A stretch of 64,000 nucleotides of DNA from RDYZ01 sp964518905 (GTDB lineage: Bacteria > Cyanobacteriota > Cyanobacteriia > Cyanobacteriales > Geitlerinemataceae). The stretch is taken from the NCBI GenBank assembly GCA_964518905.1, contig CAZFJL010000009.1:29171-93170 (forward strand). Direction: 5' to 3'. The position numbers were made by a program, and so were the translations under genes. The notes under the pieces are model-generated. The model had not been told where the DNA came from, ran no database searches, and was given only the letters and a program-made list of their open reading frames with translations. Shown here piece after piece: positions 1 through 9,487 of this stretch (its first letter is position 1; each line of letters opens with the position of its first letter).

Positions 1-801
1 GCCCTCACCGGTAGTCACGGCTGCTCTAGCCAAACATCTACCAGCCGTTCCGTCGATGGTACGGGGTCAATCTCGGATAACCCCGCCGCACACCGCGAAA
101 CTCACCTCGATCTCGAACTGCTCTCTGCCCTTGCTCATGAGGTTCGCACCCCGCTAACCACCATCCAAACCCTCGTCAAAATCTTGCTTCGCCGCAAAAC
201 CCTCGCCGAAGATTTGCGTCCCTGGGTGGAGCAAATTGAGCACGAGTGTAGCGACCAAATTGAACGTTTTGATCTCATCTTCCGCGCGGTGGAATTTGAA
301 ACGACCCAGAGCGACCAATCGCGCGTCATGTTAACCAAGACGCCCCTGAAAGCGGCGATCGATCACTGCATTCCGCGCTGGCAAAAACAGGCCAGCCGCC
401 GCAATCTCACACTCGATATTGTGCTGCCCCAAAATATGCCGCAAGTCGTGAGTGACCCGAGCCTGCTCGAACGGATCTTGACCAGCACGATCGAGCATTT
501 CACCAGCCAACTGCCCGTCGGTAGCAATGTCCGCGTCGAGATGCTGCCAGCGGGCAACCAGCTCAAGCTACAGCTCAAATCCTCAGCGTCGCTCGATCGC
601 CCGCCTCACGCCAACGCAGCCTTTGTCTCCTCACCCCTCAAGGCGATCGGGCAACTGCTCACTTTCCAGCCCGAAACCGGCAGCATTAGCCTCAACCTTG
701 CTGTCACCAAAAATATTTTTCAGGCCCTCGGCGGAAAACTCACCGTCCGCCGTCGTCCCCAAAATGGCGACGTCGTGACGATATTTTTACCGCTGGAATA
801 A
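1..801 (+). CDS. Sensor histidine kinase, C-terminal part (5' end outside window)
   Basis: The reading frame is open from base 1, so this is the 3' part of a longer gene; the first in-frame start (TTG at 184) lies inside the HisKA domain and is not the true start. The visible H-box reads LSALAHEVRTPLTT, with the phospho-accepting His about 49 residues from the window edge. It is followed by a dimerisation helix pair and a C-terminal ATPase-like region ending in GGKLTVRRR..VVTIFLPLE. That ATPase region is unusual: the N-box Asn is not evident (ERILTSTIEHF) and no DxGxG or GxGxG box is visible. It may be a degenerate kinase. Sensor domains upstream, probably GAF or PAS type, cannot be seen. Confidence 0.8.
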   Translation, partial: ALTGSHGCSSQTSTSRSVDGTGSISDNPAAHRETHLDLELLSALAHEVRTPLTTIQTLVKILLRRKTLAEDLRPWVEQIEHECSDQIERFDLIFRAVEFETTQSDQSRVMLTKTPLKAAIDHCIPRWQKQASRRNLTLDIVLPQNMPQVVSDPSLLERILTSTIEHFTSQLPVGSNVRVEMLPAGNQLKLQLKSSASLDRPPHANAAFVSSPLKAIGQLLTFQPETGSISLNLAVTKNIFQALGGKLTVRRRPQNGDVVTIFLPLE

Positions 802-1228
802 GTCTCGATCGAAGGTATCGATATTTTTGGAGTTTTTCCCAACTCCGCACGGATCTGGTCGTTCTCGTCCCGTAAATCTGGCTATCGAGTCTGGTCGTAA
901 GCCTCGACGTATTTGTGCAATCATTCGTCAAATTGCGACCACATTGCAAAGCGTCATGTCAAGATAGATCTAGATTCAAACCAATTATTGGTTATATCGC
1001 CATACTCGCTGGCCTGTTTCTTCTAAGATGATGTCATTCGAGAGTATGCGATCTATTCGCGATCAGTGGCTCTTTACCCTTGCGACGATCGTGCGCTGGG
1101 TTTGTCGTCTAGACTAGGTCGGATGCTTTTAACAGCATCACCATTCACCTGGCCATCTGTTGCCCACGCCCATACGGTGTCCCGACGTAAAGTCGGTATC
1201 GTAGATCCGGTTCGCCCAACCCGAACTC
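802..1228. other. Intergenic spacer without recognisable gene
   Basis: About 430 bp between the two kinase genes. I see no convincing ORF, tRNA or terminator with a U-run. It presumably holds the promoter of the downstream hybrid kinase. Confidence 0.5.
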
Positions 1229-2563
1229 ATGACCGATCGGACTGACTTTAACGGAAGATTGCTTGTTGTTGACGATACCCCTGTAAGTGCTGAGGTCTTG
1301 TCAGAAGTCTTGCGTAAGGCTAACTACGACGTGCGCACTGCACGCGATGGTCTCAGCGCGATCGAGATCGTCAAGAATGACCCCCCCGAGCTGATCCTAC
1401 TAGATGTGATCATGCCCGGAATCGATGGCTTCGAGACCTGTAGACGCCTCAAATCAAACCCCGAACATACCGAAATCCCGGTCATTTTTATTACCGGCTC
1501 GGACGATACTGACAGCCGCGTGCAGGGTCTAGATGCCGGAGCCGTCGATTACATCACCAAGCCATTTGAATACACTGAGGCGATTTCTCGCATTGAAGTA
1601 CACCTCAGGCTCTATCGGCTCAACCGCACCCTCGAACACCAAGTCGAAGAGCGCACCGCCCAACTACGGGAAACCGTCGAAGAGCTGCAAACCATGCAGA
1701 TGAAGCTGATCCAGGGTGAAAAAATGTCCGCCCTCGGTCAGCTTGTGGCGGGGGTCGCCCACGAGATTAACAATCCGGTGAACTTTATCCAGGGCAATCT
1801 CGTTCACGCTGAGAATTACATCAAAGATTTGCTCGAACTCGTGAGCCTGTATCAGAAATACACGCCCGAACCGAATGATGAGCTCGAAGAGGCGATCGAA
1901 GATGCGGATCTAGAATTTCTGCAAGAAGATTTGCCTAAATTGCTGAAATCGATGCGCGTGGGAACCGATCGCATCCGCAACATCGTTAAATCGCTCCGTA
2001 ACTTTTCGCGCACCGACGACACCAAAACCGAAAAAACCGACATTCACGATGGCCTCGATAGCACGCTGATGATCCTCAGCAATCGCACCAAGGCCAAACC
2101 CGAACGCCCCGAGGTGCAAATCGTCAAAATTTACGGCATTTTGCCATCCGTGGAGTGTTATCCCGGTCCGATCAACCAAGTGTTCATGAACATTTTGGCC
2201 AATGCGACCGATGCCCTCGAAGAGAAATACGACAGTCTATCCGCGATGGCTCGCGAAGAGTTTCAGCCCACGATCTGGATCGAAACGATCAGCCCCGACG
2301 CAGACCACGTCGAAATCACGATCGCCGATAATGGCCCAGGAATTCCCGCCAAGGTTCGCCATCAAATTTTCGACTCGTTCTTTACGACCAAACCCAAGGG
2401 CAAAGGAACTGGCATCGGCATGTCGATCAGCCGTGAGATCGTCGTCGATCAGCACCATGGCAAACTGGACTGTCAGTCCTCATCGATGGGCGCGAAGTTC
2501 ATCATTACGCTGCCGGTGACTCAGCCGGAACGAGACAGCGAAAATGGCGCGGACAGCGACTAA
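1229..2563 (+). CDS. Response regulator - histidine kinase hybrid (REC-HisKA-HATPase)
   Basis: 444 aa and soluble. An N-terminal receiver domain (about 10-130) carries the acidic pair in LLVVDDTP and the phospho-acceptor Asp in LILLDVIMPG, with Lys in YITKPF. A coiled linker (about 130-170) leads to HisKA with H-box LVAGVAHEINNPVNF, then HATPase_c with N-box NQVFMNILANATDAL, G1 DNGPGIP and G2 GKGTGIGMSIS. This architecture takes a phosphoryl signal from a partner kinase and relays it through its own kinase core. It is a paralogue of the gene ending at 49893. It starts at ATG 1229 after a roughly 430-bp spacer; no strong RBS is seen. The cognate sensor is not identifiable here. Confidence 0.93.
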   Translation: MTDRTDFNGRLLVVDDTPVSAEVLSEVLRKANYDVRTARDGLSAIEIVKNDPPELILLDVIMPGIDGFETCRRLKSNPEHTEIPVIFITGSDDTDSRVQGLDAGAVDYITKPFEYTEAISRIEVHLRLYRLNRTLEHQVEERTAQLRETVEELQTMQMKLIQGEKMSALGQLVAGVAHEINNPVNFIQGNLVHAENYIKDLLELVSLYQKYTPEPNDELEEAIEDADLEFLQEDLPKLLKSMRVGTDRIRNIVKSLRNFSRTDDTKTEKTDIHDGLDSTLMILSNRTKAKPERPEVQIVKIYGILPSVECYPGPINQVFMNILANATDALEEKYDSLSAMAREEFQPTIWIETISPDADHVEITIADNGPGIPAKVRHQIFDSFFTTKPKGKGTGIGMSISREIVVDQHHGKLDCQSSSMGAKFIITLPVTQPERDSENGADSD

Positions 2564-2617
2564 CTCAGCCGTCAGGCCGTCAGCAAAACCCATTCGTTCT
2601 TTATTTTTTATTGACCC

Positions 2618-2905
2618 ATGACACAAGAAACGGGCATTTCTCCTGCTGTTAGCGATCGCATCTGCAAGCACATGAACGATGATCACAGCGAGGCGATCGT
2701 GCAGTACGCCACGGTCTACGGCCAGTGCGAGGGCGCAACCGCAGCCGTGATGGACGCGATCGATACCCTCGGCATGGATATCACTGCTCAGGTCAACGGC
2801 CAGCCGACCCCGGTGCGCGTCACCTTCGATCGTGAGCTAGCCGACGCCAAAGACGCCCATCACGTTTTGGTTGAGATGCTCAAGGCGGTTCGCACCCAAG
2901 CGTAA
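2618..2905 (+). CDS. DUF2470 domain protein (HugZ-like C-terminal domain)
   Basis: 95 aa, about the size of a stand-alone DUF2470 domain. The diagnostic opening ICKHMNDDHSEAIVQYA is present at residues 13-29. In the family this fold is found alone or at the C-terminus of pyridoxamine-oxidase-like, heme-handling proteins (HugZ, chloroplast homologues linked to tetrapyrrole metabolism). Its exact role as a single domain in cyanobacteria is not established. It lies 54 bp after the hybrid kinase on the same strand, so read-through transcription is possible. The start is ATG 2618. Confidence 0.85.
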   Translation: MTQETGISPAVSDRICKHMNDDHSEAIVQYATVYGQCEGATAAVMDAIDTLGMDITAQVNGQPTPVRVTFDRELADAKDAHHVLVEMLKAVRTQA

Positions 2906-3074
2906 TTAAGCGTAATTGCTGGGGTTTCGCTGATTGCCTGCTGCGTCTCGCTCGGCATCTCGTAAGACATTCAAGCCGATAAGAGGCACTGAAATTGGCT
3001 CTTGTCGGCTTGCGACGCTAGATGGCGATGCCTGTGGTTTGCAAGTCTAAAATTCTGTTTATCTAGTTCTAACT

Positions 3075-3647
3075 ATGACCGTTCTCGTCGTGGCCACTGG
3101 CAATCCCGGCAAGGTGACTGAATTCGCAGCCTATCTCAAGGACACGCCTTGGGAACTCCAGCCAAAACCGGCGGATCTGGATGTGATCGAGACGGGCAAG
3201 ACCTTTGCGGAAAATGCTGCCCTCAAGGCGACAACGGTGGCGCAGGCGACCGGCCACTGGGCGATTGCCGATGATTCGGGGCTAGCCGTGCGAGCGCTCA
3301 ACGGTGCGCCCGGTTTGTATTCGGCGCGATATGGTCTTGACGATAACAATCGAATTCGGCGGGTGTTGTTCGAGCTGCAAGAGTTCGAGGATCGCTACGC
3401 CGAGTTTCTCTGCGCGATCGCGGTGGCGCGTCCCGATGGATCGATCGCGCTCGCAGTGGAGGGAGTCTGTCCCGGCGAAATCGTTGAACCGGAGGGCGTC
3501 GGCGGATTTGGTTATGATCCGATCTTCTATGTCCCCGCAGCGGGGAAAACCTTTGCGGCGATGCCCAAGGAGGAAAAACGCCGCTATAGTCATCGCGGAC
3601 GGGCGATCGCCGATTTACTCCCCCAACTCAATGCGATAGCGTCCTAG
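3075..3647 (+). CDS. rdgB: XTP/dITP diphosphatase (non-canonical purine NTP pyrophosphatase)
   Basis: 190 aa, the usual length for the RdgB/HAM1 family. It hydrolyses dITP, XTP and ITP to the monophosphate plus pyrophosphate, keeping deaminated purines out of DNA and RNA. Family signatures: N-terminal VVATGNPGKVTEF (substrate loop), FAENAALKA, IADDSGLAV (catalytic Asp pair, near residue 70), GAPGLYSARY, GFGYDPIF and KRRYSHRGRA near the C-terminus. The start is ATG 3075. It stands as a single gene, followed by the convergent RND pump gene about 80 bp downstream. Confidence 0.96.
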   Translation: MTVLVVATGNPGKVTEFAAYLKDTPWELQPKPADLDVIETGKTFAENAALKATTVAQATGHWAIADDSGLAVRALNGAPGLYSARYGLDDNNRIRRVLFELQEFEDRYAEFLCAIAVARPDGSIALAVEGVCPGEIVEPEGVGGFGYDPIFYVPAAGKTFAAMPKEEKRRYSHRGRAIADLLPQLNAIAS

Positions 3648-3726
3648 CCGCAGGGCTCCCCGCTACAGACCAGACATCCCGAACGCTCAAACGATCAACG
3701 AATAAACGGTTAGGCAGGGTGGGCAA

Positions 3727-6700
3727 CTACGATCGCAGCGCTACCGGCTCCCGCTCCTCCACCGGGCGCTCCTGCGCGTCCACAGCAGAGTCAGGATCTG
3801 GCGGTAGATTCTGGCCGGGGCCGAAGTCTCGCAGCAGACCCATCAGCGCCGGAACCATCGTCGGCGTAACGATCGTCGAGAACGCCAGCCCGCCCGTTAG
3901 CACCACACCCAACCCCTGATACAGCTCCGCGCCAGAACCGGGCATCGCCGCGAGGGGCAACATCCCCAAAACGCTGGTCGCAGCGGACATGAAGATCGGA
4001 CGCAGACGATCGCGGGTGGCCTGATACAGCGACTCGTGATATTCCAAGCCCTGCTCCGTCTGGAGCTGCAAGGCGCGATCGACCAGCAAAATCGCATTAT
4101 TGACCACGATCCCGGTCAAAATCACGAACCCGAGACCGGTAATCATATCGAGCGGGATCGTCACGCCGGGAATCCAGTTGACGACGACCAGACTGACCAA
4201 GGCTCCGGTCAAGCCCAGCGGCACGGTTGCCATGATCACTAGCGGATAGAGAAAAGAGCGATAAAGCGCCATCAACAGTAGATAGGTGATGATCAGCGAC
4301 AGGACGAAGGCAGACAAGAGCTGACTGAGCGTTTCGGCGAGTTGGTCTGCCGAACCGGCCAGTTCGATGCGATAGCCGCTGGGCAGAGTTTGGCGCACCG
4401 CCGCCAGAACGTTGGTTTCGGTGGCGCTGACCGTACCGCCTAGGGGTGCGTTCGGCGCGACGGTGGCGGTGAGCGTAATCGATCGCTCCAGATCGACGCG
4501 GTTGATCGTGTCGGGGCCGATGCCCTCTTCGATGGTGGCGACATCGCCGAGCTGAACGATCAGGCCGTCTTTCGTATAGAGCGGCAGTTGGCGCAGCCGA
4601 TCGGGCGTCTCGACCGCCGTATCTTTGAGTTCGACCGTCACATCAAGCTCTTCTTGGCCGTCGATGAATTGCGAGGTGAAGCGCCCGCCCAGCGCGGCTT
4701 CGACGACCGCTCCGACCTCAGCTTCCGTCAGGCCGACCTGAGCGAGCCGATCGCGATCGGGGTATACCTTCAGCTCCGGCGCACCGTAAACGAAGTTCGA
4801 TCGCACGTTGACGACGCCCTCGACGCCGCGCAGTTGACCGCTCACATTTTGCTCGATCGCCGATAATTCCTGGAGATCCGGGCCGATAATTTGGACTTCA
4901 AACTGTTTGCCGGGGTCGCTGAAAATCGGCACGCGAATGGGAAACAGAAAGCGGAAACCGGGAAACTGTCCGCCCGCCGGGAGCAGTCGGGCAATCATGC
5001 CGTTTAGCCCCGCGCCGTTGGCATAGCGATCTTTTAAGTCGAAGCCGATGCCGCGTAGGCCGGAACGCGAAACAAAAAAGGTGTTGCGGACTTCTGGCTG
5101 CTGCCGGACAAAGTCGCGCACGTCGTCGGTCAGGCGGACAGACTCTTCGGTACTCGTGCCAGGAAATGGCTCGGTTAGCCAAATTACAATATTGCGGTTG
5201 CCTTCGGGCAGGTAGTCGGCCTGAGGTAGGAGCGCCATCGTGCCAATCAGCAGTGCCGACATCGCGCCCAACACCATCAAGCGACGCGGCTTACGGCCTT
5301 TGCCGATCGACCAGCCCGCCGCTGCCAGCAGTGTGGTTTCGAGTTGATTCTGAAAATAGCGGAATGTGGCCGACATCCGCGCCACCTGACGCTCGATCCA
5401 GTTACCACCGCGAAAGTCGCCGTTATGTTCGTCGCTTTCGAGCATGATGTTGGCTTCACGCCGATCGAGGAAGAGCCCCGCCAGCATCGGTACGAGGGTT
5501 AGCGCCGAAAATAGCGAGATCGACACCGATGTCGCCAGCGTAATTCCCAGCGCGGTGAATAGTGCTCCGGCCTCGCCCTGCACCAACACCAGCGGCGCGA
5601 ACACCGCCACCGTCGTCAGCGTCGAAGCCAGCATCGCACCCCACACTTCCTGCGTCCCGTCGATCGCGGCACGCATCACGCCTTTGCCATTTTGAATGTG
5701 GGTGAAGATGTTTTCCACCACCACGATCGCGTTATCGACCACCATCCCCACGGCGAACGCCAGCCCCGCGAGGCTAATCACGTTCAGCGTTTGGCCGAGT
5801 GCGCCCATAACGATAAACACCGTAATCAACGTGGTGGGGATACTCAGCGCCACCACCGCCACCGTCCGCAGCGATCCGAGGAATAACAACAGGACGATCG
5901 TCGCCAAGATGCCACCGGTCAGCAGGTTGTTGCGCACCAGTGCGACGGACTGGTCAATATAGGTGCTTTGGTCGTAAAAAATTTCAAACTGTACGCCCTG
6001 GCCTTCCGCATCGAAGCGGGTTTGCAGTTCGTCGATGCTGTCGCGTAGCCCCTCGGCGATCGCGGCCACATTTGCACCGACGCGATGAATCACACCAATG
6101 CCGACGGCGGGATCATCGTTATAGCTGAAATAACTTTCGCGGAAGCGGCGACCCATCTGCGCTTCGGCCACATCCCCGAGAAAAACGCGCCCATTTTCAT
6201 CACGGCGCAACACAAAGCTTTCCAGTTGCGTCAGCTCGTCGGCGCGGCTCTCGGTGCTGACACGGTATTCGCGGCGTCCCAATACTAGTGGGCCACCCCG
6301 CACGTCGCGGTTATTGGCTTGTAGTGCCGTGGTCACGTCGTCCAGGCTGAGGTCACGATCGCTCAACGCCTTCGGATCGACCTGTACTTCGACCTCACGC
6401 TCGCGGCCACCGATCACCATAAAGCGGCTCGTACCCTCAACCCGCCGCAAACGCGGCACGACCACCTCATCGGCTAAATCACGAAACCGGTCTTCATCTG
6501 CTGCCGTCCCGTCCTTCGCGGCCAAAATCAACCACATCATCGCGCTCGCGCCGCCACCGTTGGAGACGATGACGTTCGATTCGCCCGCCTCCTCTGGTAG
6601 CTGCTCCACCTGCTGCATTTTGTTCAACACCGCCACCAGGCGATCGTCGATGTCTGTCCCCCAAGCGAATTCGAGCGTAATATCGCTCACACCGAGGCTG

Positions 6701-6951
6701 CTGGTGCTGGACATTTCCTGCACGGCTTCGACTTCTTCGAGGCGTTCCTCGATCGGGCGTGTTACCAGGTCTTCGACTTCGGCAGGACCCGCGCCGGGGT
6801 AGGGCGTGGTAATCGAGATCTGCGGGCGTTCACCACCCGGTTGCAGTTCCAGGGGCAAATTGAGCAGAGATATGATGCCGGTCAGCGCCAGGACGGCGAA
6901 GACGGCGAGGGTTCCGTGACGCCAGCGGGTGGCGATTTCGATAAGTTTCAT
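3727..6951 (-). CDS. RND-family efflux pump, inner-membrane permease (AcrB/HAE1 type)
   Basis: 1074 aa from ATG 6951 (MKLIEIATRWR); an upstream in-frame extension of 14 residues is proline-rich and looks untranslated. This is the proton-driven trimeric pump that exports drugs or other hydrophobic compounds through a tripartite complex. Visible are TM1 directly after the start, two large periplasmic loops with the PYPGAGPAEVEDLVTRPIEE porter motif, and two six-TM bundles. TM4 has VGMVVDNAIVVVEN: one Asp of the usual AcrB Asp-Asp relay is Asn here, as in many HAE1 homologues. It is last in a TetR - membrane fusion protein - pump operon, 125 bp after the adaptor gene. No outer-membrane factor gene is adjacent, so a TolC homologue must be encoded elsewhere. 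Substrate unknown. Confidence 0.95.
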   Translation of the reverse strand: MKLIEIATRWRHGTLAVFAVLALTGIISLLNLPLELQPGGERPQISITTPYPGAGPAEVEDLVTRPIEERLEEVEAVQEMSSTSSLGVSDITLEFAWGTDIDDRLVAVLNKMQQVEQLPEEAGESNVIVSNGGGASAMMWLILAAKDGTAADEDRFRDLADEVVVPRLRRVEGTSRFMVIGGREREVEVQVDPKALSDRDLSLDDVTTALQANNRDVRGGPLVLGRREYRVSTESRADELTQLESFVLRRDENGRVFLGDVAEAQMGRRFRESYFSYNDDPAVGIGVIHRVGANVAAIAEGLRDSIDELQTRFDAEGQGVQFEIFYDQSTYIDQSVALVRNNLLTGGILATIVLLLFLGSLRTVAVVALSIPTTLITVFIVMGALGQTLNVISLAGLAFAVGMVVDNAIVVVENIFTHIQNGKGVMRAAIDGTQEVWGAMLASTLTTVAVFAPLVLVQGEAGALFTALGITLATSVSISLFSALTLVPMLAGLFLDRREANIMLESDEHNGDFRGGNWIERQVARMSATFRYFQNQLETTLLAAAGWSIGKGRKPRRLMVLGAMSALLIGTMALLPQADYLPEGNRNIVIWLTEPFPGTSTEESVRLTDDVRDFVRQQPEVRNTFFVSRSGLRGIGFDLKDRYANGAGLNGMIARLLPAGGQFPGFRFLFPIRVPIFSDPGKQFEVQIIGPDLQELSAIEQNVSGQLRGVEGVVNVRSNFVYGAPELKVYPDRDRLAQVGLTEAEVGAVVEAALGGRFTSQFIDGQEELDVTVELKDTAVETPDRLRQLPLYTKDGLIVQLGDVATIEEGIGPDTINRVDLERSITLTATVAPNAPLGGTVSATETNVLAAVRQTLPSGYRIELAGSADQLAETLSQLLSAFVLSLIITYLLLMALYRSFLYPLVIMATVPLGLTGALVSLVVVNWIPGVTIPLDMITGLGFVILTGIVVNNAILLVDRALQLQTEQGLEYHESLYQATRDRLRPIFMSAATSVLGMLPLAAMPGSGAELYQGLGVVLTGGLAFSTIVTPTMVPALMGLLRDFGPGQNLPPDPDSAVDAQERPVEEREPVALRS

Positions 6952-7076
6952 AGCGCGAAACGGGTGTGGAGGAGGTGGGTAGTGGCGCGACATCTCGAAA
7001 AAGATGCGTGGCAGGACAAGGCAAGGTTCTATCGTTCCTATGCAGAGCGTAGGAACGATGGAATTTCACGCAAGAA

Positions 7077-8615
7077 CTATTCGACGATTTGAACCGCTGC
7101 TCCGTCGCGGAGACCGTCGCCACCTTTGCTAACCAGCGTTTGACCGGGAGCTAGTTCGGGACTGACGATCGCCATGCGATCGCCGAGATCTGCTACCAAC
7201 TCCACCGGCACTTCTTTTGCAACATCACCATCGACGACATATACCACCCAGCCCGACAGGCGGCGCGTTAGCACGTCGCGATCGAGCACAAACGGCGCTC
7301 CTGGTAGTGGTAACTCCACCTGCGCGGCGATCGCCATCCCCGGAACCAAATCAGCAGGCGAATTGTCCAAACGAACTCGGACGCGCTGGCTGCGGCTGGC
7401 CTGGTTCGCGGTCGGCACGACGCCTGTAATGGTGGCAGCGGCACGCCAGTTTGGTAGAGCGCTAGCACTCAGTCTCACCAGCGTTCCGGTTCCCACCTGG
7501 CCGCTGTAATTTTCGGGAACGTCTAGGAACACATCGAGGCGATCGCCGCTGACCACGGTGGCGGCAGGGTCGTTGGACTCTACATAATCGCCCACATTCA
7601 CCGGGCGATCGCGGACGTAACCAGCGGCATTACTCACGATCGTTGCCCGCGATAGCTCCAGTTCCGCTTGTGCCACTGCGGCCTGTGCTGCCTGGACGAG
7701 TCCGCGTTGCGCTTCGATTTCCTCAAGCCTTGGCCCCGCCGTGGCTTCCGCGAGCTGTGAAGTCGTCCGCATCCGTTCGCTGGTGGCAGCGTCGAGACTG
7801 GCTCGCGCCTGCGCGAGGCTCTGCTGGTTTTCCGTCGCTTGCTGCGCCAGAGCAGAGGTGGCACGGAGGCGATCGCTCATGGCCGCACTGGCACGGGTTT
7901 CAGCCTCAACGAGCGATCGGCTCGACAGTGCGCCAGTGGTGGTCAAGCTGCGCGTCCGCTCCAGATTGTCGATCGCCTCCTGCTCACGAGCTGTCGCCAT
8001 TTCTAGCTCCGCCTGCCGCTGGGCGGTCAGACTGGGCAGCATCGCTTCAACATTGGCCAAATTCTGATGGGCTTCAAGCTCGCGAGTTTCGGCCATCTGT
8101 AGTTCCGCTTGACGCTGAGAGATGATTTCCGGGCGCGTGCCGGTTTCCAGTTGCGCCAGATCGCTGCGAGCCGAAGCCAGAGCCGCGCGGGCTTCGGCCA
8201 GGGCGAGCTGCTGATCGGCTGTGTCGAGCATGACGATGGCCTGACCCGCTGCTACGCGATCCCCCACATCCACGAGCACCTGCATCACCGTCCCCGTTGT
8301 CTGCGCCCGCACTGTGGCGCTGTCTGCCGCTTCTACTTCGCCGATAAGATCCACGGTTTGCATCCCGTCACCTGCGGCCAGTGTCGTGATCTCCACCGGG
8401 CGCGGGGGTGGGCCAGCCAAAGCCGGGGGCGGGGTCTGCCCGTTGCGTGACATGACCGACCAAGCCCCGAAGCCACCGCTGACCACTGCCACTGCGATCG
8501 CCAGTTTCAACCAGCGGCGGTTCGGGCGGGGTTGGCTTGGCGGTTCGGGTGAGCGAGACGCGTTGGCCGATCGCTCTAGCTGGGTCTGTTCGTCCGTGCG
8601 CTGTTGCGTTTGCAT
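7077..8615 (-). CDS. RND efflux periplasmic adaptor (membrane fusion protein, HlyD/AcrA type)
   Basis: 512 aa. A cytoplasmic, polar N-terminus (1-33) precedes one TM segment (about 34-54, LKLAIAVAVVSGGFGAW). Next come a lipoyl half-motif with VRAQTTGTVMQVLVDVGDRVAAGQ, and a long Ala/Glu/Gln-rich alpha-helical hairpin (about 125-330) with internally repetitive sequence (RQAELQMA/RQAELEMA, AREQEA). The second lipoyl half, a beta-barrel and a membrane-proximal domain follow. The protein bridges the inner-membrane pump to an outer-membrane channel. The hairpin is longer than in AcrA. It lies between the TetR gene (60 bp upstream) and the pump gene. Confidence 0.93.
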   Translation of the reverse strand: MQTQQRTDEQTQLERSANASRSPEPPSQPRPNRRWLKLAIAVAVVSGGFGAWSVMSRNGQTPPPALAGPPPRPVEITTLAAGDGMQTVDLIGEVEAADSATVRAQTTGTVMQVLVDVGDRVAAGQAIVMLDTADQQLALAEARAALASARSDLAQLETGTRPEIISQRQAELQMAETRELEAHQNLANVEAMLPSLTAQRQAELEMATAREQEAIDNLERTRSLTTTGALSSRSLVEAETRASAAMSDRLRATSALAQQATENQQSLAQARASLDAATSERMRTTSQLAEATAGPRLEEIEAQRGLVQAAQAAVAQAELELSRATIVSNAAGYVRDRPVNVGDYVESNDPAATVVSGDRLDVFLDVPENYSGQVGTGTLVRLSASALPNWRAAATITGVVPTANQASRSQRVRVRLDNSPADLVPGMAIAAQVELPLPGAPFVLDRDVLTRRLSGWVVYVVDGDVAKEVPVELVADLGDRMAIVSPELAPGQTLVSKGGDGLRDGAAVQIVE

Positions 8616-8675
8616 GGTCGAGATGTCCTAAAAATAAACGGGTCTACCAGTTATCGATTGCCGATTGCCAGTGAT

Positions 8676-9314
8676 CTAATCGCACGACGGCTGCATGGAA
8701 TTCGAGGCGAACTGGGGCGGGGCTGTAACACCGGTGGTCAAAACGGTATCGAAAAGAACAGAAACGAAAATTTCGAGAGGAGCGCTGCTGCGGCTTACTT
8801 TGGCTCGTTGTAGTGCGCCTTCCCAGCTATCGAGGATAAAGCTGGCGAGCGGCCAGGTGTCCCAGTGAGAGCCGAGTTCGCCGAGCGCCTGGGCATTTTG
8901 CAGGCAGCGATCGAAGCGATCGCGCCAGTCATTCAGGATGCGATCGAGGCAAAGTCGGAAGGTTTCATTTTGGCTCGCCATTTCCTGAGAGAGGATGCCG
9001 ACCAAACAGCCGCAGCGGTAGTCATTGCGGATGAAGGTTTCAATACCATTCTCGAAGTATTGACGTAAGCGGTTTAGGGGCGATCGGGTCTCGTTACCGA
9101 AGCACTGTTCTAGCTGTCCTAGATACGCTTGGTTGGATGCCTCGATCACGCCGAGGCCAAAATCTTCCTTACTTTTGAAGTAGTGATAAAACGATCCTTT
9201 TGGGACGCCTGCTTCTGTGAGTACCTCTTGGATGCCCGTGTGGTTGTAACCCTTTTCGAGAAAAAAGCGCTCGCCAACCGTAAGCAGTCGCGCCTGGGTG
9301 GATGCCTTTGCCAT
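8676..9314 (-). CDS. TetR/AcrR-family transcriptional repressor
   Basis: 212 aa from ATG 9314, chosen because GGAGG lies 7 nt upstream; the longer ORF adds 17 unlikely residues. The N-terminal helix-turn-helix (about 8-55) has the classic ERFFLEKGYNHTGIQEVLTEAGVPKGSFYHYFKSKEDF signature of the family, here split across the two helices. The C-terminal ligand-binding domain carries the TetR_C pattern with several Cys (C103, C105, C126 approximately), compatible with thiol or electrophile sensing as in NemR/AcuR-like members. It is the first gene of the efflux operon and probably autoregulates it through the palindrome at 9486-9500. Confidence 0.93.
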   Translation of the reverse strand: MAKASTQARLLTVGERFFLEKGYNHTGIQEVLTEAGVPKGSFYHYFKSKEDFGLGVIEASNQAYLGQLEQCFGNETRSPLNRLRQYFENGIETFIRNDYRCGCLVGILSQEMASQNETFRLCLDRILNDWRDRFDRCLQNAQALGELGSHWDTWPLASFILDSWEGALQRAKVSRSSAPLEIFVSVLFDTVLTTGVTAPPQFASNSMQPSCD

Positions 9315-9365
9315 TGGGGAACCTCCGTGAGAGTAGCGATCGACTAACGACCCAAAAGCACACAA

Positions 9366-9487
9366 TTATACGAAATCCGACTGTGTATAAGCTTAGATCG
9401 CCGCTCTGAGCGAACACCGCACTTCGACTCCGCTCAGTGCTCATAGGCGTTCTTTATTTTTCTAATGCAGAACCGGATTTCGTATTA
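9366..9487. mobile_element. MITE-like element with 12-bp terminal inverted repeats (copy 1)
   Basis: Perfect inverted ends ATACGAAATCCG (9368-9379) and CGGATTTCGTAT (9474-9485), flanked by T/A bases compatible with a TA-type target duplication. There is no coding capacity in about 120 bp. The interior holds CTCAGTGCTCATAG, which is shared with a partial copy at 14741-14805. It sits between the predicted operator/promoter and the tetR start codon, so it would be transcribed as part of the leader. Confidence 0.65.

Noticed and set aside
184..801. Kinase starting at TTG 184
   Set aside because: The frame is open to base 1 and the H-box lies upstream of 184, so this is only an internal start.
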